From: Flaccisagitta enflata
Taxonomy: Eukaryota > Chaetognatha > Sagittoidea > Aphragmophora
Assembly (NCBI GenBank): GCA_965153355.1
Contig: OZ231126.1
Span: 14,260,001-14,324,000 of the forward strand
Direction of reading: 5' to 3'
DNA length: 64,000 nucleotides
Position numbers and translations under genes: made by a program. How positions within the stretch are numbered: position 1 is the stretch's first letter; every line of letters begins with the position of its first letter. The notes under the pieces are model-generated. The model saw only the letters and a list, made by a program, of their open reading frames with translations. It searched no databases and was not told the DNA's origin. Positions 25,818-37,250 of this stretch are shown in pieces.

Positions 25818-26259
25818 GGAAAAAAATGGAAAACAGGTTGCATTAGCTGGTGGAAAGAAATAAACAACAACCCCAGGCGAGAAAAGCCAAAAAATGTCTT
25901 TGTTTTCTTCCGCCCAGAATTGGCTGTTAAGTCGTATTGCCAGACGTTTGTGCCCTTATCTATCTATTCCGGGCTTTTTTTTTTTTTTTTTTTTCTATGG
26001 GCTCCCTTCTTCATTTTACTCAATTGTTTTAACTTGGTTGTTATTCCTTGCCTTGTCTTTTTTTTCCTCCTACGTTTTGTTTTTAAACAAATTGAATTAG
26101 TTTCCTCTTTTTCCCCCTCTTGACTTTTCTTAGACGTTAATGTCATTGTCCAGCCGCAATTCCATCTTTTTTGCACATGCAGTCTTTGGCCAGTCAGTGA
26201 CCACGCTACCTCCTCCTCGTCCCCTTTACTTCTTTTTTTCCTTTTTCCGCTCCATTGTT
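25817..26259. other. Intergenic; short poly-T
   Basis: Contains a ~20-bp T run at about 25977-25994. No gene recognised. Confidence 0.4.
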
Positions 26260-26702
26260 TTTACTCGCGCGCACGCAACTCTTTTATCCGCTATGTGATG
26301 TGTCGGTTGAATGGTCAGTCGGTCACATTTTGCTTTTTAGTCGCGTGCACGTGACTCTGCCCGTTTGTCTATCGGTCCTGTCGGTCGGTCCGTCGGTCCG
26401 TCAGTCACACTTTGCTTTTGTTAGCTTTTTTTCATCGTTTTACGGTATTTTAAGTTATTTCAAGTTATTTCAAGACAATTTATATTTAGTCTTTTGGTCT
26501 TTTAGTCTTTTATGCTTTCAGTCTTTTAGTCTTTTAGTATTTTAGTCTTAACAAATGCACGCGAATGTGAGGTGTTGGCCTTGTTTGGCTTTTATGGTCA
26601 TTTTTTGCATAACTGATCCTGCCCAAATATTTGGTTAGCTATTTTTATCACTGCCCCTGCCCACCCGCACGCGACTGTGGTTGCCGTGTATCCGGCCTTG
26701 TT
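26260..26702 (+). mobile_element. GTCN element, type 1, interrupted by a second element
   Basis: The left part (26260-26336) has a degenerate CTCGCGCGCACGCAACT hairpin, a weak GTCN tract and CACATTTTGCTTTT. The right part (26584-26702) resumes with TTGGCTTTTATGGTC, then the CCTGCCCACCC segment, the arm GCACGCGACT, the CCGTGTATCCGG hairpin and TTGTT. Joined, the two halves match the usual order of type 1. The 5' half is more decayed than the 3' half. Confidence 0.8.
26337..26583 (+). mobile_element. GTCN element, type 3, nested in the previous element
   Basis: Begins TTAGTCGCGTGCACGTGACT inside a T-run of the host element. It has a (GTCN)n tract, CACACTTTGC and an internal run of AGTCTTTT-like 9-bp units. 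It ends with the right arm GCACGCGAAT and the type 3 tail GGTGTTGGCCTTG before the host resumes. No target duplication beyond T residues is visible, as expected of T-T target insertion by Helentron-like elements. Confidence 0.8.
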
Positions 26703-26804
26703 TCCTAAACTTCTACTACTTTCTAGTCTTTTTCTCCTTCATCTACTTCTTTTTCTATATATTCTTGTCCCTCTTCTTCATCACCACCTTCTTCTTTTTT
26801 TTTT

Positions 26805-26829
26805 CTCTTCTTCTTCTTCTTCTTCTTCT

Positions 26830-26864
<35 letters not shown>

Positions 26865-26890
26865 TTCTTATTCTTCTTCTCCTTCTTCTA
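26805..26890. repeat. (CTT)n microsatellite
   Basis: CTT units with CCT and ATT interruptions. Confidence 0.95.
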
Positions 26891-26912
26891 CTTTATTTTT
26901 CCTTTTTCTCTT

Positions 26913-28455
26913 TTTAGTCGCGTGCACGCGACTCTACAACCCGCTCCGTCGGTCGGTCCGTCCGTCAGTCCGTCGGTCCGTTGGTCCGTCGGTCGGTAAC
27001 ACTTAGCTTTTTTGCGTCGTTTATGGTCATTTTGGGTTGTCTGGAGTCATTTTGAGTCATTTTTTGTTGCTTTAGCTCATTTTTGATTGTTTTTTATAAT
27101 TTTTGGTCATTTTTGATCATTTTTGATCATTTTTGATCATATATGTCATTTTGCTCATTTATGTCATTTGTGTCATTTTTGGGTGTTTAAAGTAGTTTTA
27201 AGTCATTTCAAGCCATTTTGGGACATTTCCTGTCATTTTTGGTCATTTGACATCATTTTTGGTATGTTTTGGTCATTTATGTCATTTTGTTCATTTTGAT
27301 CATTTAGCTCATTTTTGTCCTTTTTTCTTATTTCTTGTCTTAATAGGTCTTCTTTGGATATTATGGGTCACTTTAGGTCATTGTAGGTCATTTTGGGTCA
27401 TCTTGAGTCGTCATGGGTCCAGGCTGGGGACTCCATCTTTTGTCATTTTTTGGTCTGCTATAAGTCTGCTTTAAGTCTGGTTTGGGTCTGGTTTAAGTCT
27501 TGGTTTGAGTCTGGTTTAAGTTTTGTTTAAGTCTGGTTTAAGTCTGGTTTAAGTCTGGTTTAAGTCTGGTTTAAGTTTGGTGTGAGCCTGGTGTAAGCCT
27601 GCTGTAAGTCTGTTGTAAGTCTGGTTTAAGTCTGATTTAAGTCTGATTTAGGTTGGGATGAGGTCTGGATTAAGTCTGGATTAAGTCTGGTGTAAGTGTG
27701 GTGTAAGTGTGGTGTAAGTGTGGTGTAAGTGTGGTGTAAGTGTGGTGTAAGTCTGGTTTAAGTCTGGTTTAAGTCTGGTTTAAGTCTGGATTAAGTCTGG
27801 ATTAAGTCTGGTTTAAGTCTGGTTTGAGTCTGGTTTGAGTCTGGTTTGAGTCTGGTTGGAGTCTGGATTGAGTCCGGATTGAGTCTGGTTTGAATCTGGT
27901 TTGAGTCTGGTTTGAGACTGGTTTGAGTCCGGCTTGAGTCTGGCTTGAGTCTGGTTTAGGTCTGGTTTAAGAATGGTTTAAGAATGGTTTATGTCTGGTT
28001 TATGTCTGATTGATGTCTGGTTTGGGTCTGGTTTAGGTCTGGTTTATGTCTGATTTATGTCTGGTTAAGGTCTGGTTTATGTCTGGTTTAGGTCTGGTTT
28101 AGGTCTGGTTTAGGTCTGGTTTAATTCTGGTTTGAGTCTGGTTTGAGTCTGGTTTGAGTCTGGTTTGAGTCTGGTTTGAGTCTGGTTTGAGTCTGGTTTG
28201 AGTCTGGTTTGAGCCTGGATTGAGTCTGGATTGAGTCTGGTTTGAGTATGGATTCAGTCTGGTTTGAGTCCGGTTTGAGTCTGGTTTGAGTCTGGTTTGA
28301 GTCTGGTTTGAGTCTGGTTTGAGTCTGGTTTGAGTCTGGTTTGGGTCTGGTTTGGGTCAGGTTTAAGTCTGATTTTTGATAAAAAGATACAATAAGGAGT
28401 CACGTCAGTTCAGTTATTTTTGTCCTGCGCGCGACTTATAGGTGTTGGCCTTGTT
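26913..28455 (+). mobile_element. Giant GTCN element, type 3, ~1.5 kb
   Basis: The left end is TTAGTCGCGTGCACGCGACT, then CTCTACAACCCGCTCCGTC and a (GTCN)n tract. The right end is GCGCGACTTATAGG, TGTTGGCCTTGTT. Between them lie two tandem zones: about 430 bp of degenerate GTCATTTT-type 10-bp units (27010-27440) and about 920 bp of AAGTCTGGTTT 11-bp units. The copy at 37497 has the same ends but only ~390 bp, so the size here comes from internal repeat growth. No protein is encoded. Confidence 0.82.
27450..28370. repeat. 11-bp minisatellite AAGTCTGGTTT, ~84 units
   Basis: Units read AAGTCTGGTTT, GAGTCTGGTTT, AAGTGTGGTGT or TATGTCTGGTT in runs, so variant blocks have spread locally. It lies wholly inside the type 3 element and probably grew from that element's GTCATTTT repeat; both keep GTC. 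Confidence 0.93.
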
Positions 28456-29035
28456 CTCTTCTTCTTCCTCCTTCCACTGGCCCTCTAGCGTTTTTCCTCG
28501 TGGATCCTCATTTGTCTTTTTTTTTTTGGCGGTGGTGGTGTTGGTTTTCATCCCACCGATTTTGCTCTTCCGGTCTTCGACCTTTTTGCGTGTCGTTGCC
28601 ATCATTTCTTTTCTTTTTATTGCCCGTGCCCTTAATTTTTCAAGCTCCCGACTTTACCCCCTGCCTCCAAACGATGCCTTCGGCGGCCTCTGGGTCATGA
28701 GTTTTGTTTGTACTTTTAGATATTGGTGCATTAGGTTTCTTTGTTCATTTAACTGGATATTAAAGTTGGGTTTCCTCTGTCTGTTTATTTAAGTTTGTAT
28801 CTATGACCTTGCCTTTCCCCTGATGCTTTCCAGCGCAATCCGATTTTTTTTCTGTTTTTTGTTTGTTTGTTTGTTTGTTTGTTTGTTTTGTTTGTTTTTG
28901 TTTTTTGTTTCTGTAGCGTTGTAATTATTGACGGCGACAGGCGGCGCGGCAGCGGGCGGAAATAAAACGTCAGGCGACCGCAAGAGGAGGCGATTACATG
29001 CAAGAGAAGGTAAGCGGTAAACAATAAGTCACTCT
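28456..29035. other. Intergenic; (GTTT)n tract
   Basis: A GTTT run lies at about 28858-28910. No gene recognised. Confidence 0.45.
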
Positions 29036-29214
29036 TTAGTCGCGTGCTACGCGACTCTACACCCCGCTATGTCGGTCCGTTGGTCGGTTGGTTGGTTGGT
29101 CAGTCGGTCGGTCAGTTGGTCAGTCGCTCCTGCCCAGATGCCCTAGTGACCTTCTCCAGCACTGCTCCTGCCCACCCGTACGCGACAAGGGTAGCCGTGT
29201 ATCCGGCCTTGTTT
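29036..29214 (+). mobile_element. GTCN element, type 1, ~180 bp
   Basis: Left hairpin AGTCGCG-TGCTA-CGCGACT, CTCTACACCCCGCTATGTC, a GTCN/GTTG tract, a shortened middle (GCTCCTGCCC twice), right arm GTACGCGAC, the CCGTGTATCCGG hairpin and TTGTT. The CACTTTGCTTTT segment found in other copies is missing, so this is an internal deletion form. Confidence 0.83.
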
Positions 29215-30002
29215 TTATAAGAGACAGCTTTTTTTGACTCAGCCTATCACTATCACTATTATGGTTTTTTTTTCAATGAAATGCCTGATTTCACAGGCAA
29301 ACTAAAAAAGGAAATTATCTTTAAAGAAAAACAACCTACAATTCTGAAAATTTTAGATAAATCTTTTTTTTAGATTAGTAACTAGATTTTTTTTTTTCTA
29401 AAAATTTCTTAAAATTTTGACAAATCTCAGGCTAATGTTAAGGGAGTACGAGATTTCCCAAAGATGAGCAAACTTCAAAAAACGGCCTCAGATACTCGAT
29501 AAACCTATGAGCGGGAACCTACTTAGTGGCAAATCACCAATCAGAACTCAGTCGGTGAAAAAAAAACCCGTGGATGGGCTCAGAAACCAAATCGCGACTA
29601 GTTTTTAGATGATTTTTCGCACTTAGTCAGATTTTAAAAGCTTATTTGTTCATTCAAATTTCAACTTCATAAAAAAGTAAAGCACTAACCAGGCAGGATC
29701 AATATTTCTCAAAAACATAAATTTAGCATGTGCTTTAGATATACAGTGGAGCACCGCTTAAGTGCACCTACTAATAAGTCATGCCCGCCAACAAGGCATA
29801 TAACCTGTAGTCTCATGAGAGATTTTAGTAGTTGTGTCTACAGTGGTAATAAGCCAGCTTCACTATAAAGCATAATTTTGCTCAATCCCTTGGCATGCAC
29901 TCTAGTGAAGCTCAATTGTATTTTAATTATTTCTTTTCAAATTAACTCTATTTTGTTAATTCAAACTAGCTCAGTAGTTTCTTTTCAGCTACCCCCTTTC
30001 CT

Positions 30003-30250
<248 letters not shown>

Positions 30251-30620
30251 CTTCTTTCTTTGAAAATTTGGAAGGCTAAATTGGCCAGGATAAACTGAAA
30301 GCAGCCTTACTTATCATTTCTGACAAAAGCAAAGTAAAAGACAACTTAGGTGCCCAAAGGACCTGGCGTTGAAGTTAGTTGCAATGGAGAATTCTTCAAA
30401 TTAATGGAATAGAGCTGAAGAATTCAGCGCATTTGAAGAGCAAAGAAGACATAGAAATGATGCTGTGCTGATGAAGGAGGGAAGAATTGGCAAGGCAAGG
30501 CAATTGACCAGCTAGACAGCTTTTTAGCATATCTTGAGTATAAGGAATAGTGTGAGAAAAAAGCAGCAGGCACTTATGGAAAGACACAGTTGAAGCCACT
30601 TTCAAAAATGTTCACAGAGG

Positions 30621-31554
30621 ATGAACTTTAAAAAAATTTCAATTGACAGCGAAGCAGATGAGAACTACTTTGAACTAGGGATGTGGAAGCGATTGACCGC
30701 TTCCAATTTGGAGGATGGGATAGCTACTAGTATTTGTACTGTAAAATGGAAGCGGAAGCGGAAGCGGAAGCGGTGGAAGCGGCATGAAAATCGACCGCTT
30801 CCACATCCCTACTTTGAACACTTCTCACAACAGCTCAAAGCTAAAGGAGGTGCAGCATTTCAAGCCATAAGTGGCAGATTGGTTCCCAAATTGATAAACA
30901 AAGCATTTGCAAAGGGAGCTGAAGGCATGCTCGAAGGCAAAAAATTGAAAGCCAAGCAAATGGAAGTTACAAAAATCAAGACAGATTGGTCCAGGGCCCA
31001 AAAGGATTTGATGGAGTCCAAACTTGCTATCACTGATCCAGAGGCAGAAAAGCTAGCCAAAGAACAGTCAAAAAACAAGGCGATGGCCTTGTGCCAAGAT
31101 AATGGCAAGAAACAAAAATGTGATGCTCCATTGACATCTCAAAATGAAATTCACAAATGCTACAATTGAATGAAGATGTTGAAGAAGCAGAATTAATTGT
31201 TTATTTTGTGCAGGGAAATCAAGTTGAAAAAAATCATTTTTTTTTTAGTTGCCTAGTGACTTTGTTTACATCAAGCAATGCAATATCAGTTCCAAACAAA
31301 TGTATGAAAATTTACTGGCATTACATTCTGTTAACCAATGCAATCAAGAATTTATTACAGTTGATGATGTTTATGAAGTAACTAATATGCTTGATTCACC
31401 CACAGCACAGTCTCAAACAAAAAGAAAAAGATCTGCAGCAGCCACTTCAGCTCATCCTGAACTGGACTTCCAATGGCTACTTCAGGAGGAAGAGTCGTTT
31501 ATTACTTTGGAAGTAGATAGTTGGAACCTTGGGTCAGTCCAGTCATACAACTAG
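30621..31554 (+). pseudogene. Broken coding region of the 3-kb transposon, unknown product
   Basis: One open frame runs 30621-31169 and another 31249-31554, with protein-like but stopped sequence continuing to about 31775. The first is Lys-rich and reads as a helical, charged region after a normal-looking stretch. The second has a Lys-Arg-Lys-Arg cluster and a Trp-rich acidic end. A 136-bp MITE sits inside the first frame (30676-30811) and, with its 8-bp duplication, adds 144 bp, so the frame stays open. I recognise no transposase catalytic motif. It could be a transposase N- or C-terminus or an accessory protein; the location inside the TIRs favours transposon origin. Confidence 0.45.
30676..30811 (+). 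mobile_element. hAT-like MITE, copy 2 (136 bp)
   Basis: Same TIRs and length as copy 1 at 20641. It is flanked by CTTTGAAC at 30668-30675 and 30812-30819, a clean 8-bp target duplication. The two copies differ by only a handful of bases, mostly in the central 40 bp. Confidence 0.93.
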
Positions 31555-32421
31555 GAGCTAGATACCACTATTGTTCAAGCCCTCATCACTCTGACAACTT
31601 GTGCAAAAGGTGATGTAGAAAAAACATATTGGATTTACCCAACTGAAAAAGTAGTAGATCACTTTGAAAAGAAGCATGTGCTTGAAATCACGCTTTTGTT
31701 ACATTTGCCAAAAATATTAAACAAAAAGATTTGGTTTTTGCACTTCTCAACAGAGAGGTCATTGAAGCTCTGTGAATAACTCATCACCGCTAATGCCCAA
31801 GAATAGTAGCACAATAGAGGTTAAGAAAAATTAATGACCATTCATGATCTGACCTATGATTTAACTCCCTCTTACACAAATCTTATGAATTGGATGATTG
31901 CACTGATGTTTCATGGAACTTTGTTTGACTAGGAGTGAGTTATTTGATTGTTAAAATGATTACTATTTCATTACAGATCACTAGCTTAACTTAGAGTTTG
32001 CTAGGTTTTGTTAATATCATGGCTAGGAGCTAGTCAAATAGCTAGATATATTGATTTCAGTAACAGTTTTCCGTTTTTGCCCATTTTTCTGCAATTTTTA
32101 ACATTTTTCACCTGCTGATACTTAAATTTTCTAGTTATTTTTTTATCCAAGGGATGAAGAATGCTACTGAGGCATGGCATGAACAACAGTAGTTTGAAAA
32201 AGAAAAAAAGATTTGATAAGCTTTTGCTATTTATAAAAAAAACGCTAATAAAACGACATAAATAATGCGAAAATTGGTTTTTGGGGCCATCCGCGGGGTA
32301 TTTTTTGAATGACAGCCCCAAAATTGGTGGAAAACCTCATATTTTGGGCCCACTGACATGAAAATCAAGTATCTGAGGCGAGATTTTGACTTGCCCTACA
32401 CTTGTACTCCCTTACTAATGT

Positions 32422-33017
32422 CTCTTATAAACTGGCCTGTACGTTCGTGGACCGGGTTGTAAACACACGTAGATCGGTTTTATCTGTTACCGTGTCCTGA
32501 ACAAAATCGCGACTTTTTTTTTTAAGTTCAGGGCGCGGCGAAAAACTAGCTAACTAAGCAAAACCGATCATCTCACGAAAGGCAACCACGATAAAAGCGA
32601 CAAATTCATGCTGCTTTGGCAAATCCCTATACCTGACAATCTTTTAGTCTATTGATAGTTCATCATTAGGCAATAACATGGAGAAATAAACATTTCAATG
32701 ATAAGACTTTTATTAAGATTTTAACGAATTGACAGTAAACAATGCAATGATTACGCGAGAAATACAATAATTACAATATTCCGTCTGTTTAGTCTCCCTC
32801 TCCCTCATTCTGATTTGCTACAATCTGACACACTTAGCATACTTTTCAACTCAATCCTCACTGAACTGATGGACCATCGGATGGAGAAAGTCTTATAGAG
32901 CTGCTTGTCCCCGACTAAAAACGGAGAAACCCTCCAATCTATCCATAATTACTTCCTTTTTTCAATAGGACAGTAATCATTCAATAAAAACCAGTATGTG
33001 TAGCCATCAAGGGCCTC
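32422..33017. other. Intergenic, nothing recognised
   Basis: A short inverted repeat (CCTGAAC...GTTCAGG) lies near 32505-32535. No gene. Confidence 0.4.
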
Positions 33018-33026
33018 GCGTTACGT

Positions 33027-33665
33027 TTGGGTGCTTCACATAGAAAAAGTTGGGAGTATACCTTCACCCTATTAAGGTAATGTGGAGGAGCAAAAATCAT
33101 AAAGATGACCATTTTTTACCCGACCGACAGACCAACCAACCAACCAACCAACGGACACAGCCAGTTATAGAGGTGCTTTGTCGCACCTAAAAAGTTGGGA
33201 GTATACCTTCACCCTATTAAAGTAATGTGGAGGAGCAAAAATCATAAAGATGACCATTTTCTTTTTTTCAAAATTCTTTTTTTGTTTTGGCCTTAAAGTT
33301 CTCACAGATTTCCCAGAATTCAGCAAAATCCTGTGTAGGTTTGTTACAAAAAGAACAATTATTTATTTAAAAAAATCATGATATACGTAAAAATTAACTA
33401 AAATGTCAGAATATAAGCTATAAAAAAGGTTATAGAAAAACAAAATTACAATTCTATAAAAAGTAGAAATTTGTAACAGTTAATTCAAGCAATGTTAGCA
33501 TATTGTTTTATCCTACTGCATTATGTAAATGCAAAACAATTTAAAAAAAAATAGAAGATGAACAATTTCTGAAAAAAAAAAGGGTAAAGGTCCTAAAATT
33601 AGCCATTGCACATTATGTAAAAGGGCAAAAAGAAAAAACTAACTTTTGCTATGTGAAGCACCCAA
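33027..33665. mobile_element. MITE with 17-bp TIRs and 9-bp target duplication
   Basis: Termini TTGGGTGCTTCACATAG (33027-33043) and its exact reverse complement (33649-33665) extend with mismatches for about ten more bases (AAAAGTT). Both flanks are GCGTTACGT (33018-33026, 33666-33674). The interior is AT-rich and non-coding. Removing a nested fragment and a 72-bp duplication leaves an element of about 494 bp. A 9-bp duplication would fit Mutator-like or Merlin-like elements, and an 8-bp reading would fit hAT; unresolved. Confidence 0.85.
33044..33260 (-). mobile_element. Type 4 GTCN fragment between 72-bp direct repeats
   Basis: The insert at 33116-33188 reads on the minus strand as left arm AGGTGCGAC, hairpin partner GCACCT, CTCTATAACTGGC and a (GTTG)n/GTCN tract, then stops with no right end. 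The 72 bp at 33044-33115 and 33189-33260 are direct copies with one G/A difference. So the truncated element lies inside a local duplication of MITE sequence. Confidence 0.85.
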
Positions 33666-33776
33666 GCGTTACGTTGAATAGGCTAGCATAATTTTCTACA
33701 AGCCCATTGTTTTTTACAGCAAAAGAATTAAAACAGGCGTCCCCTGGCGGAGGAAAGATCACCATGAAACAACTGC

Positions 33777-33782
<6 letters not shown>

Positions 33783-33868
<86 letters not shown>

Positions 33869-33935
33869 CGTGTTCATTCTCTGTGTGTTCGTTCTGTGTG
33901 TGTGTTCGTTCTGTGTGTGTGTTCGTTCTGTGTGT
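33783..33935. repeat. (GT)n microsatellite and TGTGTGTTCGTTC tandem repeat
   Basis: About 80 bp of pure GT, then three to four units built on TGTGTGTTCGTTC. A further related copy occurs near 34215-34245. Confidence 0.95.
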
Positions 33936-34834
33936 TCTTTTGGAAAAAAGTCACCGTTTTCGACTTTCATTGGCTATCCCTTAAAGCAAGCTTTTTACAA
34001 TTGCCGCGCGTTGTAATTTGTGTTTGTTTTTGAAATTAAATTCATTCATTCATTCATGTTCTGTGTGTATGTAAAATACCGCGTGAAACACAATCTCCAA
34101 CCGTCAAAGTACCTATGCGCTGACGTCGACGAAGTAGAATCGGTCCATCGGTCGCTACGCCACGACCACGCCAATCCTCACGATGCCACGCCACGCGCTA
34201 CGCCAACAACGTCATTGTGTTTGTTCTGTGTGTGTTTGTTCTGTGTGTTTGTAAGTAAATTATGGGGTGAGTTTGTTGTATGAGCGTGTGTGTGTGTGTT
34301 TTTATTTCTTTTTGTCTGTAAATGTCTCCGAGTTTTCATTGTCTGTCATGCTGTTCTTGAACCTTACCAATTTTCTTTGCTCTGTCGTTTTGCGCTTCAT
34401 GTGGCCTTGACCAGATTTTAAATGAAGTTCTTTACAACATGGGTCTTCCAGAGTAGCCTTGAGATCGTGCCCCCTAACCATAAACAGAACAAGGTATTAC
34501 CTTTCTTAGATTACTGCGGGCACGGGCATGGGCTATACCCTCTGGCGGATTTGTCCATCAGTCAGTCCCTAATATCTTATGATTATTTATTTTGTTCTTA
34601 TAAACTCGGTTGTTATAAAAAAGAAGTGTTCTGGTAATTTCTGAACATGACTTCCTCAGTCCATGATTACCCTACGATGCAGTATTACGTTTTGTAAAGT
34701 CGCATTCACGGCGGCCGGCGGTCTGTCGTTTGCTTCACTATTGGTTCTGGTCGTACCTGCAGTGTCAAAAAGAAAATTACAATGCAAATTTTGATGAATT
34801 AGAAAACAGCGAAAGGGAAGAATTATGGTCAAAC

Positions 34835-34836
<2 letters not shown>
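33936..34836. other. Intergenic, nothing recognised
   Basis: Short frames only. A degenerate ATTCATTC run is near 34040, and 34741-34767 matches 35893-35919 (see findings). Confidence 0.4.
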
Positions 34837-34908
<72 letters not shown>

Positions 34909-34910
34909 CT
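34837..34910. repeat. (TTTC)n microsatellite
   Basis: About 18 tetranucleotide units. Confidence 0.98.
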
Positions 34911-34987
34911 TTGAGATAGAAAACTACTTTCACGCACGCACGGACGTAAACACAAACACACACACACATTCAGACTTTGACGCAATA

Positions 34988-35755
34988 CACTTTTTTTTTT
35001 TATAAGCACGCTCTTTTTTTGGCTGAGGCTGAGCGTGCTTAGCAAAATCTCATTTTCGAGGCTGAAATGTGCTTAAGTGCGTGCTTATCATTTATCGGTA
35101 AGTCATTATCCTACTAAGTATAGAACAAAGTACCCAGTATAGAACAAAAACAGTATAGAACAAAGTACACAGTAGGGTATAGAAAACAGTAAAGCATAGA
35201 GTATTGTGTAGTATAGAATAAAGTATAATATAAAACACAGTAATGAATGTATTTTTTTATAAAAAAATATACAGTATCTTTCACTGGCGTTGTCCTACTT
35301 TCATATAAACCATGGGATGAGATTAGTTTCATGACCTGATATAAATTTTTTTAGATTTTTTATGTTATTTAGTATCATGCTTTATTTTTTCTTTTTAGGG
35401 TGGTGCTTTTTACAGCAATAAATTCTTATTAACAATAGTATCTAGCAATGATATTCTTAAATATCATTAGAAATTTAATCATTTCTATCAGTATCTATCT
35501 ATCAGTATCTATCAAAATCTTGAATGTACTGACAGACTGATATTATAGATGATTTCAAATTCTATCAAAGTTTCTATTTGTTTTTGTGAAATTTTAACAA
35601 AAAATGTATAAGAATTGGTATATTTTTGGAAAATCAATAATTTTTTTCGAATGGAAAATCTCAGCCTGGAACGTGCTTAGCAATGTGCTTAAATTTTCCC
35701 AATATCTGAGGCTGGGCGTGCTTATAAACGAGGTGCTTATAAAAAAAAAAGAGTG
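34988..35755. mobile_element. Mariner-like MITE, copy 1 (768 bp)
   Basis: Termini CACTTTTTTTTTTTATAAGC and its inverse are flanked by TA on both sides (34986-34987, 35756-35757). The subterminal regions carry repeated GTGCTTA motifs and GAGGCTGAGCGTGC blocks. The middle is AT-rich with a degenerate AGTATAGAACAAAGTA repeat and no coding capacity. It is homologous along its length to the copy at 51847. TA duplication and TIR position fit Tc1/mariner; the autonomous partner is unknown. Confidence 0.85.
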
Positions 35756-35920
35756 TAACAGCAGCATTCTATTTCGAGGTAATTTTTGCAAGAAGACCTC
35801 ATTAGTTTGTGATTGCTACTTGAAGCAGCATCTCCCTTTCCAGTTTGCGTACGCGCGTGGGCCAGCATGGTCAATTGTTCTCCGGTTCGCCGTTGGTTCA
35901 GGTTGTAACTGCAGTGTCAT

Positions 35921-35996
35921 AACAAGGCGAGACACACGGCAACTTTAGTCATGGGCGGGTGGGCAGTAGCGGAAAACACCGATTTTGTGACAGACA
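35921..35996 (-). mobile_element. GTCN element fragment, right end only
   Basis: Starts AACAAGGCGAGACACACGG and continues with the GGGCGGGTGGGCAGTAGCGG segment and a short GACAGACAGA tract. The left hairpin is absent. Confidence 0.5.
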
Positions 35997-36002
35997 GATC
36001 GT

Positions 36003-36013
36003 CTCTCTCTCAC

Positions 36014-36046
<33 letters not shown>

Positions 36047-36469
36047 TTATTTTTTAAAATCTCTCTTTAATTTTTTTAAATGTTCCCGGGCATTCAAAAA
36101 GGTGTGCGGTGGGTCCCTGAAACAGCGATCATATCCGTATCGAGATTGATACATCATCTAGATACATAGACAAATCGAGACAGTGTCAAAAATCACCCCA
36201 ATGTTTCTTATTTTCATTCCAACAAAAAAGAGCTCGTGCGGCACCAATTAGTCTCCAAGTATAAATGACCTTACCTGTCTCGTCTTTTTGTATTCGATGG
36301 ACAACAGTCTTGTGATGGGACTCCCCTACAGCTTGAAGTGAAAATAAAATTCATTCAGAGAAAAAAAATAAAGAAACAGAAATCGTTGATGGATCTAGCA
36401 CGTCGAAAGAGATTAAGAGCAGTTTCAACGCTTCTTCCGTTTTACGCTGTTTGGATTCATATGCAATAA
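36003..36469. other. Short (CT)n then intergenic
   Basis: CT tract at 36003-36047. No gene recognised beyond it. Confidence 0.45.
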
Positions 36470-36582
36470 AAAAAAGGAAACGACGCAAAAAAGCAAAGTG
36501 TTACCGACCGACCGACCGACCGACCGACCGACCGACCGACCGACGGAGCGGGTTGTAGAGTCACGTGCACGCGACTAAAAAG
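36470..36582 (-). mobile_element. GTCN element fragment, type 1 or 3 left part
   Basis: On the minus strand the left hairpin AGTCGCGTGCACGTGACT is followed by CTCTACAACCCGCTCCGTC, a very pure (GTCG)n tract and AACACTTTGCTTTTTTGCG. The right end is absent, so type cannot be told. Confidence 0.7.
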
Positions 36583-37215
36583 TGTAATTGTAATTGTAAT
36601 TGTAACAAGCAGTGAGCGATACACAGCATACTTGGTCGGCGGCGCGGCTATAGGCCGTGGTGACAGCCTAACAGGCAGCGATAGCAGCATGTGGAGGTGA
36701 TGGCAGGCAGCCACTGGCAAGTACAGGTGAATTGGGTGCATTTTGATTTTTGAGGGTTGGTGACAGGCTGGTGAAATAGACATTGTCAAGCAGTGTGTGG
36801 GTATATGGGGTAGATTTAGAGGGTTGGTGACAGGCTGGTGAAATAAACTTGGTCGAGGAACCAAAATAAGCACCGTGTGGCGGTCTCCGGCGACAACCGA
36901 AGGCGGCGGAGATAAAATCGACGGGAGAGCAGTTTAACTCATCCTGCTCAATGTAGACTCGCCGAGGAAAAAAAAACACAAAAACATCCATCCTAAAAAT
37001 TCGCCGCCCGTTTCATGTTTTTTTTTTTCTTTCTCTTTTAGTTTCCCTCTTTTCCATTCTCTCAGTAATCTCTTCCGTGCATATCGATCAAAACAAAGTT
37101 AAATCCAACAGTAACGAACAAAGAGTTTCATCCGTCTGTCAGTCTGTCGACTCGGCACGACTTAAGGTCGATGACATGAACAAACACAAAATTACCACCA
37201 ACAGTGCGTGAGCTG

Positions 37216-37250
<35 letters not shown>

